A stretch of 64,000 bases of DNA, taken from Streptomyces mutabilis (GTDB lineage Bacteria; Actinomycetota; Actinomycetes; Streptomycetales; Streptomycetaceae). Under the pieces are notes generated by a model. The model did no database searches. It was not told the origin of the DNA and saw nothing but the letters and a program-made list of their open reading frames with translations. The translations under genes were made by a program, and so were the position numbers. Shown here in pieces: positions 62,929 to 64,000 of the stretch (its first letter is position 1; every line of letters begins with the position of its first letter). The stretch is taken from assembly GCF_014649815.1 (NCBI RefSeq), contig NZ_BMTT01000004.1, positions 248,001-312,000 on the forward strand. Direction: 5' to 3'.

Positions 62929-64000
62929 CTACCCCAGCCGCCCCCGCTTGGCCTCCATCGCCGCCTTGCCGATCGCTCCCCTGCGCTTCCACTCCTTGCG
63001 GATCTCGGCGCGCAGCCGGGCGTCGGTCTTGGCGACGATGCGCTGGTTCTCCCGCATGAGCTTGCGGTAGCTCTCCAGCCGCCGTTCGGGCAGTTCGCCG
63101 CTGTCGATGGCGGCGAGGACGGCGCAGCCCGGCTCGCTCTCGTGGGCGCAGTCGTGGAACCGGCAGTCGCCGGCCAGTTCCTCGATCTCGGCGAAGACCT
63201 GCCCGACCCCGCTCCCCGCGTCCCAGAGCCCGGCGCCCCGCAGGCCGGGGGTGTCGATCAGCACTCCCCCGCCGGGCATGACGAGGAGGTTGCGGGTGGT
63301 GGTGGTGTGCCGGCCCTTGCCGTCGACGTCCCGGGTGGACTGTACGTCCATGACGTCCTCGCCGAGCAGGGCGTTGGCGAGGGTGGACTTGCCCGCGCCG
63401 GACTGGCCGAGCAGCACCGCCGTACCGCCGGCGACGACGGCGGAGAGGACGTCCAGGCCCTCCCCCAGCGCGGCGCTGACGGACAGCACCGGCACACCGG
63501 GGGCGGACGTCTCCACGTCCTGCACGAGGTGGGCGAGCGTCACCGGATCGGGCACGAGGTCGGCCTTGGTGAGGACGACCACGGGCTGCGCCCCGGATTC
63601 CCAGGCGAGCGCGAGGAACCGTTCGACGCGGGCGAGGTCGAGCTCGACCGCGAGCGACACCGCGACGATCGCGTGGTCCACGTTGGCCGCGAGGATCTGC
63701 CCCTCGGACCGCTTGGAGGAGGTGGAGCGCACGAAGGCGGTACGGCGCGGCAGGTACGTCCGCACGTAGCGCGGGTTGCCGTCCGGTTCGACGGCTGCCC
63801 AGTCGCCGGTGCAGACGACGCGCAGGGGGTCGTGAGGGGTGACGAACGCCGTGTCGGCGCGCAGGACGCCGTCGCTGGTGGCGACGTCGCACTGCCCGCG
63901 GTCGACCCGCACGACGCGGCCGGGCAGCAGCCCGTCGGCGGCGTGGGGCGCGAACGCGTCGGCCCAGTCCTCGTCCCAGCCGTAGGGGGTCAGGGCGGAG
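62929..64000 (-). CDS. rsgA: ribosome small-subunit GTPase RsgA, start outside the window
   Basis: GTPase that helps late assembly of the 30S subunit. The visible 357 residues include the OB-fold start (GLLPGRVVRVDRGQCDV), G4-like LTKADL, the circularly permuted Walker A GQSGAGKSTLANALLG, G3 DTPGLRG, and the C-terminal zinc motif CRFHDCAHESEPGC. The frame stays open to base 64000 with plausible sequence (TPYGWDEDWADAFAPHAADGLL), so the true start is beyond the right edge; the GTG at 63912 would cut into the OB fold. Confidence 0.93.
   Translation of the reverse strand, partial: SALTPYGWDEDWADAFAPHAADGLLPGRVVRVDRGQCDVATSDGVLRADTAFVTPHDPLRVVCTGDWAAVEPDGNPRYVRTYLPRRTAFVRSTSSKRSEGQILAANVDHAIVAVSLAVELDLARVERFLALAWESGAQPVVVLTKADLVPDPVTLAHLVQDVETSAPGVPVLSVSAALGEGLDVLSAVVAGGTAVLLGQSGAGKSTLANALLGEDVMDVQSTRDVDGKGRHTTTTRNLLVMPGGGVLIDTPGLRGAGLWDAGSGVGQVFAEIEELAGDCRFHDCAHESEPGCAVLAAIDSGELPERRLESYRKLMRENQRIVAKTDARLRAEIRKEWKRRGAIGKAAMEAKRGRLG

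Overview
The window is high-GC actinobacterial DNA, almost certainly from a Streptomyces chromosome. It has frequent GTG starts, 4-bp ATGA gene overlaps, strong GGAG-type ribosome sites and no IS elements, CRISPR arrays or RNA genes that I can see. Its content includes a LAL regulator, a third MreB-like protein, a fused SecDF, DUF3040, DUF2637 and a PucR/xanthine dehydrogenase block. The gene order resembles the SCO6149-SCO6209 stretch of S. coelicolor as I remember it; I could not verify this.

Positions 1-8100 hold purine and glyoxylate catabolism: uraD (cut by the left edge), two small genes, hydroxypyruvate isomerase, tartronate semialdehyde reductase, a catalase and, facing them, glyoxylate carboligase. 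Allantoin degradation yields glyoxylate, which Gcl, Hyi and GlxR turn into glycerate; catalase can remove the H2O2 made by urate oxidase. The promoter DNA carries two repeated operator types. One 18-bp element sits on the -35 box of both uraD and catalase. A 15-bp TTCCG-N5-CGGAA box, with a weaker partner 21 bp away, precedes both hyi and gcl.

Positions 8200-18200 hold a zinc-ribbon protein, two acyl-CoA synthetases, a GAF-LuxR regulator, a large LAL regulator, a tiny 34-residue ORF with its own strong terminator, a pyruvyl-transferase-like protein and a DUF3040 protein.

Positions 18280-31150 hold one long leftward operon of eleven overlapping genes plus an upstream sugar epimerase. It encodes GmhA, a fused HldE-type kinase/nucleotidyltransferase, GmhB, two GT9 heptosyltransferase-like enzymes, five other glycosyltransferases and a NodU/CmcH carbamoyltransferase. 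This is a complete-looking nucleotide-heptose and glycan assembly cassette in a Gram-positive organism without LPS, and is the most distinctive system here. A frameshifted polysaccharide deacetylase lies next to it.

Positions 31980-43200 hold an SRPBCC protein, a secreted endonuclease/phosphatase-fold protein, XdhC, an AzgA-type purine permease, the three-subunit xanthine dehydrogenase, divergent pucR and a TPR-like protein. Positions 43300-52000 hold a membrane protein, a short MreB-like protein with two DksA/TraR zinc-finger proteins, a two-component system, a small secreted protein, SecDF and a GntR regulator. Positions 52100-64000 hold an iron-box-controlled FhuF-like reductase, a DUF2637 membrane protein, an anti-sigma-like ATPase, pyruvate oxidase, a proline-rich PP2C-like protein, a helix-turn-helix regulator, a DUF456 protein, the alkylation repair pair Ogt and Ada-AlkA, and RsgA (cut by the right edge).
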